Below, one piece after another: positions 8,776 through 19,990 of a stretch of 64,000 bases of DNA; positions within the stretch are counted from its first letter, which is position 1, and every line of letters begins with the position of its first letter. Below the pieces are notes generated by a model, which ran no database searches, was not told the origin of the DNA, and was given only the letters and a program-made list of their open reading frames with translations. The stretch spans positions 276,377,662 through 276,441,661 of the forward strand of contig CM019064.1 of the NCBI GenBank assembly GCA_009667805.1, read 5' to 3'. Source of the DNA: Leptobrachium leishanense. Taxonomy: Eukaryota; Chordata; Amphibia; Anura; Megophryidae. Position numbers and translations under genes: made by a program.

Positions 8776-11700
8776 ATGTCTGAAAGAACAAAAAGGACAG
8801 GCAGACGCTCCCAGACACAGATAAGAGGGCAAGCAGCCGCTGTGTCGGGAGGCTGTGCCTCTGGTCGTGGTGGACGTGGTGCATTCTCTGCAGGGGCACG
8901 CTTGTCCTTTCTAACTGGTGTTGGCCGTCTTAAGCAGCAGCAACATACAGAGAACTTGGTGGATTGGCTAACCAGGCCATCCTCATCCTCTTAGTCCTCT
9001 GCCAGCCAGGCTTCTAGTGCTTTACAGTCCACCTCAGCTGCCAAAGCATCTAATGCAGCCTCCATGTCCACAGCTACTCCTGCTGTAGCCTCGCTATCAC
9101 ACATGGAGGAGTCAGCTGAATTGTTTGGCTACAATGACAGTGACATGCTGCTTGAAGATGCGCAGCAAGTACAGTGCTCTGATTAAATCTCTGAGGTTGA
9201 GGAAAGGGAGTATAATCAACCTAGAGGAAGGGGGTGCCAGTGATGACACACAAATAACTGGCACTCATGTTGCCCCAGCAGCTGCAGCATACTGCCAAGT
9301 TGGCTCCAGTGACGAGGAGATAGGGGATGATGATGACAATGATGATGAGGTCACTGACTCCACCTGGGTGCCTGATCGAACAGAGGAATCAAGTGAGGAA
9401 GAGGGGGAGGAGGAGGCACAGCAAACACGAGGCACAACATCCTCTATGACCAACCGTAGCACTAGCCAGTCCAAGGCATCACATGTCAGAGCTGCTCCGG
9501 TGCAAAGTGCTGTTGTCTCAAAGCACACACGCAGGAACTCTGCTGTCTCCTGGGAGTTCTTTAAGAAATGTGCAGCAGACCCCACCATTGCTATTTGTAA
9601 TCTATGTCAGATGAGGCTGAAGCGTGGGATAGACACCGGACACTTGGGTACCACGTGCTCGAGGCGACATATGACCTCCTGCCACACATCCCATTGGCGC
9701 AAAACTTTGCGTAGCTCCTCCTCCTCCTCATCTGTCTCTACCCCCACTGTATGTCCTGCCATGTCATTGCCTACAACCTCCACTGACAGGGATGATGCTA
9801 CAGTAATGGATGTACCAGGTCCTTCCTCACAATGTGACATCATCTCAGCAGCTGAAGATTTACGCAGTCAGATTATGTTGCCGCAGCTGCTGCAGCATAA
9901 GAAAAAATATAGTCCCAACCATCCCCAAGCACAGCGTTTAAATGCCAGCTTAGCAAAATTACTTGCATTGCAGCTGCTGCCTTTCCAGCTGGTGGACTCT
10001 GCTCCCTTCCGTGAATTTGCTGAATGTGCTGTACCACAGTGGCAGGTTCCAAAACGCCATTACTTTTCACGCAAGGCCATTCCAGCACTATACCAGCACG
10101 TGGAAGACAATGTTATCCAGTCATTGGGAAAGGCAGTCAGCAACAAGGTGCATGTGACTTTAGACACGTGGTCCAGCAAGCATGGACAGGGTCGTTACAT
10201 TTACTGATTGCAGCTGGGAGGGATCCAAGACGGGACTCTGTGCTGGATCTTGTTCATCCACCTCACCTGCAGAAAGCTGCTTGTATGAGGTCTGTCTGCT
10301 CCACCACCACCACCTCTCCCTCTTCCTCCTCCTCCTCCTCCTCCTTCTCTGTCTCTGGCAAAGTGGCAGTTAAACCGACGCCTGACAGGGTCTATGCAAT
10401 GGCTCAAGCAAAAAGCAGCCATACTGTGCTTGAGCTGGTTTGTTTAGGGGACAGGAGCCACACCGGGCCAGAAATTCTGTCAGCTCTGCAGGGCCAGGTG
10501 CAGAGATGGTTAACACCACGCCAGCTTCAGCTGGAAATGATCGTCTGTGATAATGGCAGCAACCTTCTCTCCGCCCTACGCAAAGGTAAATTGACCCATG
10601 TACCATGCCTAGCACACGTCCTAAATCTAGTGGTAAAGTGTTTCCTAACCAAGTACCCAGGGCTGCCAGAGCTTCTCAGCCAGGCCAGAAAAGTCTGCAG
10701 CCACTTCAGACGGTCATTCCCAGCAAGCGTTCGCCTGGCAGAAATTCAAAGAGAATTCCACCTTCCCACAAACCGTCTGATCTGTGACATGCCCACCAGG
10801 TGGAACTCAACATTAGCAATGCTGCAGCGTCTGCACAAGCAGCAGAGGGCCATCAACGAGTACCTGTGTGAGTATGGCACAAGGACAGGTTCAGGTCAGT
10901 TTGTTCCCCCCCCCCCCGCAGTGGCTGATGATCAAGGATGCATGCACTGTACTGTCACCATTTGAGGAGGCAACGAGGATGGTGAGCAGGGACAGTGCAT
11001 GCATCAGTGACACAAATCCTTTAGTGTTCCTGCTGGAGCACACTCTGCGGGGAATTATAGATGTGGCTCTAGAGGCAGAGCAGCGGGAGGAAGAGGAGGC
11101 CTTCCCTAGCTCTCAAGGCCCCAGTCTTTCCGCAGACAGCATTCCAGCGGGTCCTACTCAGATCAGACAGGAGGAGGATGAGGAGGAGGAGGAGGCAGAA
11201 TATTTAAGTAGTGGGGGCATTGAAGGTGGGGATTCCTCAAGGGCGGGTTTCGTGTGCCCAGAAACACAAGGGCTAGTGCGTGGCTGGGAGGAGGAAGTCC
11301 AAGATGGGGTCATCCTCATTGACCAGGAAGACTCGGAAGCTAATGCCACCTCCAACCTATGCTGCATGGGCTCCCTAATAATGCAAAGCCTGCTAAAGGA
11401 CCCCAGGATTTGTGCTATCAAGGAGAGTGATCATTACTGGTTGGCAACCCTTCTTGATCCACGATACAAGGGTAAAGTTGCAGAGCTCATCCTGACCGCA
11501 CAGAGGGAGCACAGCATGAAAAAACTTGAGGACGCTCTAAAGCGACACTTGTGTAACACCTTTCCAGGCACTGGTAGGTTACCAAGTGATGACACACGTG
11601 CTTCTGAGGCTGTAGATGATGAGAGGAATAGTGGTGAAGGCCAGGGCTGCTTGACTGATGCATTTTTTAATTTTTTTAGGCCATAACGCCCAGGGACGTC

Positions 11701-12033
11701 AAATGTAGGCACCCATTGCCAGCGTCTTCACCATATGGTGCAGGACTACCTAGGGCAAGGGCAGACCTGGATACCTTTCCAGCAGATGATCCACTGGCCT
11801 ACTGGGTGTTGAGATTGGATCACTGGCCAGAACTTAACCAATATGCTATGCAGCTACTAGGTTGCCCTTCATCTAGCGTGCTATCTGAAAGGACGTTCAG
11901 TGCCGCTGGTGGTTTTGTCACAGACAAAAGAGTGCGTCTGTCCACCGACTCTGTAGACCGGCTGACATTTATAAAAATGAATCAGTCCTGGATCAGCAGC
12001 TATCAATCCCCTGATGCTGACGTAACGGAATAG
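8776..12033 (+). pseudogene. hAT transposase, BED-finger type, broken
   Basis: The ATG at 8,776 (MSERTKRTG) is conserved in the second copy. A serine-rich and acidic N-terminal part (about 9,240-9,420) leads to a BED-like finger near 9,550-9,690 (WEFFKKC, ICNLCQ, then histidines). LDTWSS near 10,155 holds the first catalytic aspartate; VCDNGSN near 10,545 and CDMPTRWNS near 10,785 are further hAT signatures. The dimerisation region at about 11,790-11,985 contains SSSVLSERTFSAAG. Frames change at least four times, near 9,170, 10,190, 10,900 and 11,700, and TAG occurs at 8,992-8,994. Transposase binds the ends and cuts the element out; this copy cannot make it. Confidence 0.85.
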
Positions 12034-12040
12034 ATCGGGG

Positions 12041-12318
12041 ATGTCTTCTGCATTCACAAAACCTCCAGCACTGAACTCTTCCACAATACCACAAAAGAGT
12101 TACAGTGTGAATGCACTTGCTGCCATGAAAGGCACAATATTTGGCTGCAATGACGCCTGTGCTAGATTTATAACATTTAAATTTTTTGAACCGCAGGGTC
12201 CAACCCTGCACTCTTCCACAATACTACAGAGGTGTTACTGTATGATAGTACTTGCTGGCCTGGCACCAAAAGCACAATATCTGGGTGCACTGACGCCTTT
12301 AACAGATGCATATCTTTC
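12041..12318. repeat. 146-bp hAT satellite, left block
   Basis: These are the first, more diverged units of the satellite that resumes at 13,890. Shared words are CTTCCACAATACTACAGAGG, TACTTGCTGGCCTGGCA and AATATCTGGGTGCACTGACG. Confidence 0.75.
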
Positions 12319-12320
12319 AG

Positions 12321-13209
12321 TTATGCTGAAGGCTTCTGCATCTTGCCTTTTGCAAACCATTCTTCACTTTTGTCACTTGCCATAGCATCGTTTAGAAGAT
12401 CATTTGCATTGGGATCAGTCTGGGAGAGTTCTTCAAATGCTTCAGCTCCAACAAAACTAATTTCATGCCCATCAGGATCAGCCAGAATCACAACTTGGAC
12501 TGTAGCTTTTCCAGGCGTATCCAGACTCACAAGGGGAGTTAGGATTTTCTGGTTCTTTTTTTTTCATCTGTTCTTCAATCTGTGGAAGCTCTTCCTTGGG
12601 ACAAGCAAAGGCAATTCTGCCAAAAGCTGTTCCATGGTCTACAGGCCCACTGATATCTTGCAGATCCAACTTGCACTGGTTATCTGCATACCCCAAGAGG
12701 TCATTCTTTTTGGTATCTTCTTTATCATAAATTGTCATTCCCAAAAGGCCAGACCAATAGGATATAGAAGTTTGCAAGTTTGATACAGCAAGTGTCACCT
12801 TCTTAACTGGATCTGTTTTGGGTTGGTCTTTGTCATCCAAGTAAAACTTATATCCTCCAGGGGCTGCTACCTCAAACAGTCCTGATAACACCTCTGCCAG
12901 AGGCCACTTCAGCTGTCTTGCATTGGCTATGGCCTGGCTTGACTGAAGTGTGATACCCTTAAAATCATTACCTAGCCTGTACTCCCCAACACCATAGTTA
13001 TAGGTAAGTTCAACAACAAAGTGCTTATCTATAGAGCCAATCATTGTTTTACTCCACTTTCCATCGTAGGGGCCGTTGAAAGTGGCTTTACACCCTTCAA
13101 ATTCCTCATGCCGCAGCACTGTCCTTCCTAGCAGCTCCCTGAAAAACCTGATGGTGGAGGGTCTGCCTCCCACTTTGAGCACATAGGGCAGAGCTTTTCT
13201 ACTACCCAT
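12321..13209 (-). pseudogene. GLOD4: GLOD4-like intronless gene copy, one frameshift
   Basis: The frame encodes a glyoxalase-domain protein very like vertebrate GLOD4. It starts at [15 protein letters not shown] (ATG 13,207-13,209); an earlier in-frame ATG at 13,231-13,233 adds eight residues. Recognisable stretches are [30 protein letters not shown] [32 protein letters not shown] and, in a second frame, [20 protein letters not shown]. The end is [15 protein letters not shown] then TAA. A one-base indel near 12,540, in an A-run, shifts the last 66 or so codons. The parent gene has several introns in vertebrates; none is present here. Total length is near the family's roughly 300 residues. It may be recently dead, or the indel could be an assembly error. 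Confidence 0.85.
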
Positions 13210-13889
13210 CCTCGCAGTTGTAGGTGGTGGCATAGCACACTTTTGCAGCTGAGGCTAATGGCAACACAAAGTCGGCGCTTTCTTATGACGTCACCAATTT
13301 GAAACACCAGTCAGCTGATAAGGAACAGTGCCCTGCACTTTCAGCCTGGTGGGGGGAGGCAACCAGGGGGGAGAGCAAGGCCGAGGTGAAGGACGAGCCG
13401 CAGTACGAGAGAGCTGCCCCCAGGGATAAAAGGCTCAGGTGACGTGCAGCAGGCTGCTGTTTATACTCCCTCTCTGTGTGCACTAGCCGCACTGGGCTCT
13501 GACACTCTGCACGCAGTCACCTCCCATGCTTGAACGCAGCTCTCGCTGAGTTTCGCAAGACTTGCAGCAGCAGCAGCAAGACCGACGAGAGCTACGTTCA
13601 AGCGCACAAGCGGCCTTGCACAGGGCACTCTCGCGTCGTACGGAGCCGGGTGCACCGCGCTCTTGAGGACCCCGGCCGTGCTGTTAGCAACCCCAGCGTT
13701 CTGGCAGCGTTCTCGCAGGACTCGAGCCCTGGGAGCCACGTGACCAGCCGCGATTGGCTAGTGACGTGTTTCCCCCAGGCGAGCGCCGAAGCTGCATGCT
13801 TCGGACGCTCGCAGGGAGCGAACACGTGGCGGCGGGTGTCACCTGGTGCGGGCCGCACCCCCCCGCCCCCACATAGCGTCGCCACTGAC
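13210..13889 (-). promoter_or_regulatory. CpG-rich promoter-like segment upstream of the GLOD4 copy
   Basis: This GC- and CpG-rich stretch contrasts with the surrounding satellite. On the minus strand it shows CCAAT (13,753-13,757), TATAAA (13,460-13,465) and a palindromic TGACGTCA (13,286-13,293) before the ATG, plus CACGTG-type boxes near 13,735. It could be the native 5' leader and promoter carried along with the gene, or a CpG island acquired separately. The motifs are real; activity is inference. Confidence 0.45.
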
Positions 13890-14519
13890 TGAATGATTGT
13901 ACTTGCTGGCCTGGTAGTCTGGCACCAAAGGCACAATATCTGGGTGCACTGACGCCTTGACCAGATTCATATCTTTTCAATATAGGACCACATGGTCCAC
14001 CCCTGCATTCTTCCACAATACTACAGAGGGGTTACTGTATGATGATACTTGCTGGCCTGGCAGTCTTGCACCAAAGGCAGAATATCTGGGTGCACTGATG
14101 CCTTGACCAGAATCATATCTTTTTAATATAGGACCACAAGGTTCACCCCTGCATTCTTCCACAATACTAAAGAGGGGTTACTGTATGATGATACTTGCTG
14201 GCCTGGCAGTCTTGCACCAAAGGCAGAATATCTGGGTGCACTGATGCCTTGACCAGAATCATATCTTTTTAATATAGGACCACAAGGTTCACCCCTGCAT
14301 TCTTCCACAATACTAAAGAGGGGTTACTGTATGATGATACTTGCTGGCCTGGCAGTCTTGCACCAAAGGCACAATATCTGGGTACATTGACGCCTTGACC
14401 GGAATCATATCTTTTTAATATAGGACCACATGGTCCACCCCTGCATTCTTCCACAATACCACAGAGGGGTTACTGTATGATAGTACTTACTGGCCTGGCA
14501 CCAAAGGCACAATATCTGG
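13890..14519. repeat. 146-bp hAT satellite, main block
   Basis: Four units of exactly 146 bp share TTCTTCCACAATACTA, TTACTGTATGATGATACTTG, TCTTGCACCAAAGGC and ATATCTGGGTGCACTGATGC. Adjacent units around 13,980-14,400 are almost identical, which suggests recent amplification. Short open frames starting every 146 bp on the minus strand are by-products. Confidence 0.9.
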
Positions 14520-15017
14520 TAGGGATGTGCGTTTCGGGTTTCGGAATTTCGGAATTTTCACGAAATTTCCCGATTCGTGTTTTCGGATGCGGCCGATTTT
14601 CCGAAAATTTTTAGATCCGAAAATGGCAGATCCGAAAAGTTTTCCGAGCCGAAACGAAATATTTTCGGAATATTCGAATGGACTTGAAATGTGTCAAATC
14701 GAAATTTATTTTTGCTCTATTCATGATTTGATCTTTATTTAATAAAAAAAAACACGATTGAAACGAGGTGAACAGAAGTTCCGAAAAAACGAAAATTTCC
14801 GAAATTTCCGAAAAGTTGATACAAAAAACGAGCAAAGTGACACGAAAATACGAAAAATGGTCGATATTCCGAAAAAAAAATGTACACGAAAAACGAACCG
14901 AACCGAATCGAAACGGAAATCGGTTGAAACGAGCCGAATCGAGCCGAATCGAAAAGTTTAAACATCCGAACAAATCGAACCGAATCGAACCGAAAAAAAA
15001 ATTGGTGCACAAGCCTA
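14520..15017 (+). mobile_element. hAT-type MITE in the satellite (498 bp)
   Basis: It starts TAGGGATGTGC, ends GCACAAGCCTA, and is flanked by a perfect 8-bp duplication ATATCTGG (14,512-14,519 and 15,018-15,025). The interior is full of GAACCGAA and TTCGGATC words that fold back on each other. It encodes nothing. It is the same family as 18,627-19,374. Confidence 0.85.
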
Positions 15018-15025
15018 ATATCTGG

Positions 15026-15250
15026 GTGCACGCCTTTAACAGATGCATATCTTTTTACTATAAGACCACATGGTCCACCCCTGCATTCTTCCACAATACT
15101 ACAGAGGGGTTACTGTATGATAGTACATGCTGGCCTGGCAGTCTTGCTGGCCTGGCACCAAAAGCACAATATTTGGGTGCACTGCCAATGACGCCTGTAT
15201 CAGATTCATATCCTCAGAGGGGTTACGGTGTGACGGCACTGTTGCCGACG
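15026..15250. repeat. 146-bp hAT satellite, right block
   Basis: One and a half further units continue past the MITE and end near GTTACGGTGTGACGGC. The remaining 15,251-15,730 is the right subterminal region of the hAT, with GTTCGGGTTC words. It is closely matched, reversed, at 56,817-57,370. Confidence 0.75.
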
Positions 15251-15738
15251 CTATAGGCCCAATTTTAAATTACCTATTGTTACTTTCATCCAAAGCCTGC
15301 ATAAGTTTCACAATAATTTAGCCAAAAAATCACTAAACTTTTTCTACGTGTCCGAAAATGTCTTCTCTTTTCATACAGACTGCCGCCCCAAGCAGTTGTT
15401 TATGGATAGATTAAAGGAAAAGCATTTACCGTCATTTGAAACGTCATTTTTTTGTTTTTAAGTGTTTCTATACATCCTAGAAATCTTCCTAGAAGATCCT
15501 AGAATTTTTTGTCCTTGTTTCCTGTCCCCCAGGGCACTACCCGGATCCCCATACACCTTTAATGGCAAATATCTAGCATATATGCCCTCTTGGAGGGCAC
15601 TCTAAAAACCGAATTTTCAGCCCCATTGACTTGTATGGAGTTCGAGTTCGGGTTCGGGTTTGGATCCGAACATTTGGAAAGTTCGGGTTCGAATACAAAC
15701 CCGAACTCGGACGTGTTCGTCTCATCCCTACCGTCGAT

Positions 15739-17460
15739 GTCTGGAATGGAAGAAAACACTTGTCCATAGATATCAGTTAATACTCTTGTAAAATCCATCA
15801 CCAGTATTTCAAGACTGTCAGATTGAAACTGCAGTTGCTGGGGGACATAGCACCCTAGTCTGAGGGCCGTGCCGTACAATATTTCAAAAGGTGACAGAGG
15901 GGTATACCTGATGCTGAATAGGGCCATGGACAGACTTTCTGGCCAGGGCAAACCAGATTCCTGTGCCATTTTATGCTTTCTAGATTTCAGAGTACCGTTT
16001 AGCCTTGTTGCAGAGCCCTGGAACTGTGTTATTTGTAACTCTATAATCTGTACTAACAATGGAACTGGCTACTCGAGTTCCTTTTCCTGTGTTTGTGTTG
16101 CTGCCTGTTTTGCCACCTGGTCTGCTAAATGATTTCCTCTGACTTCTGGGGTACTAAGCTTGCTGCGTGTCTTTACTTTCAGGACTGCAACCTGCTTTGG
16201 TAAAAGTAGAGCGTCCATAAGGGACTGTATGGCTTTCCCATGATTAACAGGTGTGCCAGCTGCCGTCAGGAAATCCCTGTTTCGCCATATCAAACCAAAA
16301 TCATGTGTGACGCCATAAGCGTATCTTGAGTCTGTGTAAATGTTAGCTGTCTTCTGTGCACTGATTATGCAAGCCTGTGTAAGTGCATGCAGTTCCGCTT
16401 CCTGAGCAGAAGCGATGGGGGCGAGGAAGTGTACAGAATTTTAAAATTTGCTCGTGACAGCGCAACCAGTATGATATTTACCAGACTCGTCAGCGAATCG
16501 GGAGCCATCCACATACAGTGTTAGGTCAGGGTTTGTGAGGGGGGCATCATGCACGGTGGGCAGGTGTGCTGTTTCTGAGATCATGGCTTTGAGACAATCA
16601 TGCGGATAGAGGGATATGGCATCAGAGGAGTCATCAGAACCAGAGTCCATAGGGGCCTCGTGGCTACCATCATTACCACCATAATCAGAATTGCAATCAG
16701 AATTACCCCCCTCAGGAAATGGAAGGAGAGTAGCTGGGTTCAGACACTGACACCTGGTGAGAGTGACATTATCAGAGAGCAGGAGGGAACACTGCAAGCG
16801 CAGGTGCCTTGCTGAGGACAGATGTTTGGGCTGGGTTTGCTGGAGGATGGCAGAAATGTCATGCAGTGCAGCAACAACCAAAGGATGCCCCAGGACTATA
16901 TCAGACGATTTGTCAAGCAGGGAATGCGCTGCAAAGACTGCTCGGAGGCAGGATGGGGCGCCGCGCGCAACTGGGTCTAGGTGGCAGGAGTAATAGGCGA
17001 CCGGCCGGTTGCGCTCACTGTGTTGCTGCGTAAGGACACCAGTGGCATGGCCACTTTTTTCAGACACAAACAGTTTGAAAGGCTTCTGATAATCTGGCAG
17101 GCCCAGGGCCGGGGCAGCAGAAATTGCATGCTTGAGCTTATCAAAACTGGAGACTGCATCATCAGCGAGACAAAAGGGATCGGACTTAAGTGCCTCATAC
17201 AGAGGCTGCATGAGGGCTGAGGCATCTGGGATCCATGATCTGCAGTACGTAATGAGACCCAGGAAAGCCTGTAACAGCTTCTTTGCTGGAGGCAGGGGAA
17301 CAGACAATATAGTACATACTCTGGTCTCAGGTGTCTGATGCCTTGTAAAATATAGTGGCCAAGGAAAACCACAGTTTGGAGGCACCACTGTAATTCGGCT
17401 TTGGAAGCTTTGCAGCCTTGTTTAGTCAGATACTGCAGAAGGCTGATTGTCTTGTGCTCT
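15739..17460 (-). pseudogene. pol: Pol remnant: RT thumb/connection, RNase H, integrase core end
   Basis: In gene order this begins in the C-terminal reverse transcriptase (LLQYLTKQGCKASKAELQ, then LLQAFLGLITYC). It continues through the connection to RNase H (LTLYVDGSRFADESG, with the first catalytic aspartate; later GNHLADQVAK). It ends in the last part of the integrase core (NGTLKSRKHKM, SPFEILYG). The fingers, palm and YXDD of RT, the protease, the integrase zinc domain and most of its core are missing, so there were two internal deletions, near 17,460 and 16,060. The glutamate expected before NGTLK is also lost. Frames shift near 17,390, 16,440 and 16,060. The hAT insertion cuts the 3' side at 15,738. 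Confidence 0.85.
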
Positions 17461-18115
17461 CATTCACATCACATTCTGCATACACACTTTTATCACCATC
17501 TTTGTACATACTGCTAATCACCTTCATGTCCTTCTTCATGCTCTCTACTGGAAAGTAACCTACATCTGCCATATCTAGGATAGTCTTTTCTAACTCTTTT
17601 GTTCTCATCCCGTACCATCCTGTCTCAGCCTGCTTAATAAGCTGGCTGCAAGGGTTATCCATTGTCTCATATCCCAAACAACAATCTATAAATGTTTTCA
17701 CAAAAATCTGCACTGGTTCTCCATTCCTTTGTTTACATGCCATTTTCTTTCACTATGTCTCTCCATACACTTTCGTAACCTCTGCTCACATTGACTCATA
17801 AATTATCATCCGCATCCTTTGGATGATCATGTTCTGGGGTGGGAATGTCATGAGATCTTGGTTCTGGGTTGGGAAGGTTTACAGAGTCATATGAATGGCT
17901 GGACACTGATGATTGACCTAAATTACTGGTCATGTCTACCATCTGTAGGGTGGCATCCATATTAGGCATAATAGGGAATATGGTCGGTACATGGCTTGCG
18001 GCTGTCGATGAGTACACGACAGGACCAGGGGTGTAGTATGCCCCATCGATGCGTAAGACAGGGTAGAGACCTGTCGGCTGTTTTTGGTTAGCTGCCGCTG
18101 GGTTTACTATTTTCC
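17426..18115 (-). pseudogene. gag: Gag remnant
   Basis: Two open pieces remain (18,017-17,796 and 17,743-17,426), continued upstream by LYPVLRIDGAYYTPG. The proline-rich middle (NLPNPEPRSHDIPTPEHDHP) followed by MACKQRNGEPVQIFVKTF resembles a matrix-linker-capsid order. The identification rests on position between leader and pol, not on a strong motif. No nucleocapsid zinc knuckle is present. The gag text stops where RT C-terminal text begins (about 17,430-17,460), which marks a deletion junction. Confidence 0.55.
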
Positions 18116-18618
18116 TTTTTTATATTGTACCATAAGAAGGGGGCTCAGATTTTGGGGTGAGGTAATAGTCTTTCCCTTCCTATTTTCCTCTGTTTCTATC
18201 CACCCTTTCTCAATCTCTCTTGCAAATCTATACCAAGCTTCTGCTACATTCCATAGTCAGTCAACATTCCTTTTTTATTCTTCAATAAACTTCTCCATTC
18301 CTCTGCTTTTAGTCTGGGACTATGTAAGCCGCAGACTCTACCGAGAAGTTTCAATTTCATAACATTCTTTTTCCCTGCTCTTTCTTCAACCAACTTGAAT
18401 GGAGTCTTCCATCCCGCATGGTTACTCTATTCGTTACCCATCTCTGATTGTTAGCTCTTTTCCTGATCAATTCAAGCAATTCACATAGTTTGTCAATAGT
18501 CAGAAATGAGGCTACCTATCGTGTCTTACCTGCCAGATCACGACTATAAGCGTCTCGTCCTGCCCTATATTCCACATATAGTGTCTGGTAGCAGGTGCTT
18601 GCTCTACCGCGTCACCTG
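18116..18618 (-). other. Retroviral leader / 5' gag region, no intact frame
   Basis: This T-rich region lies between the gag remnant and the MITE at 18,627. I see no reliable motif. Near 18,530-18,618 it carries the first copy of an imperfect repeat (GTGCTTGCTCTACCGCGTCACC) that recurs on the other side of the MITE. Confidence 0.4.
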
Positions 18619-18626
18619 TTTACCGC

Positions 18627-19374
18627 TAGAGATGTGCGTTTTGGGTTTCGGAATTTTCACGAAATTTCCCGATTTGTGCATTCGGATGATTTTCCAAAAA
18701 ATTTCAGATCCAAAAACGGCAGATCCGAACAAATTTCCAAGCCGAAACTAAAACTTTTCGAATGGGCTAGAAATGTGTAAAATCGAAATTCATTTTCGTT
18801 CCATTCGTGATTTCGGCTCCATTTCTGATTTCGGTTCCATTTCAGTAATTTCGGACATCGTACTTTTCCGTTATATCGCTGATTCTGTAATTTTGTATCA
18901 TTCCCATCTCAATGTATCTTTCCTGGAAAACCAGAGAAATCTCAATGTATCCTTCCCGGGAAACCAGAGAAATTTCAATGTATCCTTCCTGGGAAACCAG
19001 AGAAATTTCAATGTATCCTTCTTTTAATACATGAGAAATCTCAATGTATCCTTCTTGTAAAACATGGGAAATCTCAATGTATCCTTTTTGTAAAACATGG
19101 GAAATCTCAATGGCAGAATTATCGTATAGGCAGAATTATCGTATCGACAGAATTATCGGATCCGAAAAATCATAAATTTACGTCAAAACGAATAGACACT
19201 TTGAAACGAGGAGAACAGATGTTCTGAAAAACACAGAAATTTCCGAAATCACGAAAAAAAAGTCGATACGAAAAACCAACTGAGACGAACCGAACCGAAA
19301 CGGAAATCGGCCGAAATGAAAATTTACAAAATCCGAACGAACCGAACCGAGAAAAAAATCGGTGCACAAGTCTA
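18627..19374 (+). mobile_element. hAT-type MITE in the retroviral leader (748 bp)
   Basis: It starts TAGAGATGTGC, ends GCACAAGTCTA, and is flanked by a perfect 8-bp duplication TTTACCGC (18,619-18,626 and 19,375-19,382). The ends match 14,520-15,017. The middle carries its own tandem array. No transposase. Confidence 0.85.
18900..19110 (+). repeat. About 32-bp tandem array inside the MITE
   Basis: Six or so units of GAAATCTCAATGTATCCTTC plus a variable 12-bp linker such as CTGGGAAACCAGA. One isolated unit of the same sequence occurs at 54,598-54,630, outside any copy of this MITE that I can see. Confidence 0.8.
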
Positions 19375-19382
19375 TTTACCGC

Positions 19383-19970
19383 AGCAAATATATATATATA
19401 TATATCCTACTACTAGGTGCTTGCTTTACCACGTCATTTGTTACCGCTAGATATAGATAGATATATATATATGGATAATGTGAGTTACTACCAGATACAC
19501 CTTTTCTGCATCACCTGTGTACCGCTGCTCACAATACCCCCCTTTGACTGTCATTCAAACTACACTTCTATCAGAAAGAAATGCCGTGCTACCAGATATG
19601 CCTTAATGCATCACCTGTTTACCCATAGACCACGACAATTTCTCTGAGTATTAATCAACCCAATCTCCCATCAGGAAATATGTCGTCAACACAAAGGACC
19701 GTGAACAGACAATCACAGACAATCAGACAACAGGCATGCGATTCGTACGTCAGTAATGGGGCTCAGAGCAAAGTTAAAAAGAAAAACACTTTTGGTGCTT
19801 TCCCGAACGCTGCACGTAGATTCCCAGGAAGGAGACCGAAGACCAGTACACGTCACAAGTAGATAACAAAGGTATCTCACCTGCTAGGCACTAAGGTGAT
19901 CAGGCTTCGTTCTGGTACGGGCCATCCGCCAGGAAATCGTTCTTGGTGCCGTTCCAGAGAGCAGAGCTCT
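19383..19970 (-). other. Retroviral leader with imperfect 75-90 bp repeats
   Basis: The leader between primer site and gag contains repeats around ACCAG-x-TGC(C/T)TT...GCATCACCTGTTTACC at about 19,405, 19,480 and 19,585, matching one unit at 18,590. An AT microsatellite (TATATATATATATA) lies at 19,388-19,405 and again near 19,455-19,471. No coding sequence. Confidence 0.5.
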
Positions 19971-19988
19971 GGCCCACGTTGGGCGCCA
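19971..19988 (-). other. Retroviral primer binding site, lysine tRNA type
   Basis: The minus strand reads TGGCGCCCAACGTGGG followed by CC, two bases beyond the LTR end. This is the tRNA-Lys(1,2) type of primer site, with one mismatch in the last two bases. Confidence 0.9.
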
Positions 19989-19990
19989 AT

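Larger units (their letters stand above)
12319..13889 (-). mobile_element. Inserted GLOD4 gene copy with upstream segment
   Basis: This 1.57-kb segment interrupts the 146-bp satellite of the hAT. On the left the satellite stops within three bases of the GLOD4 stop codon. On the right it resumes near 13,890. There is no poly(A) tract beyond the stop and I see no clear target duplication, so ordinary L1-type retroposition is not directly shown. Confidence 0.65.
7108..15730 (+). mobile_element. hAT transposon, full length but defective (8.6 kb)
   Basis: The terminal inverted repeats are TTGGGATGAG on the left and TAGGGATGAG on the right (reverse complement), flanked by the 8-bp duplication. From left to right it holds a GAAC/TTCG-rich subterminal region, a TATA promoter, two tandem arrays, a broken BED-finger hAT transposase, a 146-bp satellite array and a right subterminal region. 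The satellite is interrupted by a GLOD4 copy and a smaller MITE. It is inserted in the integrase gene of the endogenous retrovirus. Related termini occur at 1-97 and 56,817-59,467. Confidence 0.9.

Noticed and set aside
12310..12330. CTTTCAG directly before the GLOD4 end, like a splice acceptor
   Set aside because: The gene copy runs on the opposite strand, so the signal would not serve it; probably coincidence.
13461..13739. 92-codon minus-strand frame upstream of the GLOD4 copy
   Set aside because: CpG-rich DNA with no recognisable protein motif; overlapping frames on the other strand are equally long.
14611..15094. Phenylalanine/arginine-rich frames of 119-162 codons
   Set aside because: They come from the GAACCGAA foldback sequence of a MITE and occur on both strands.
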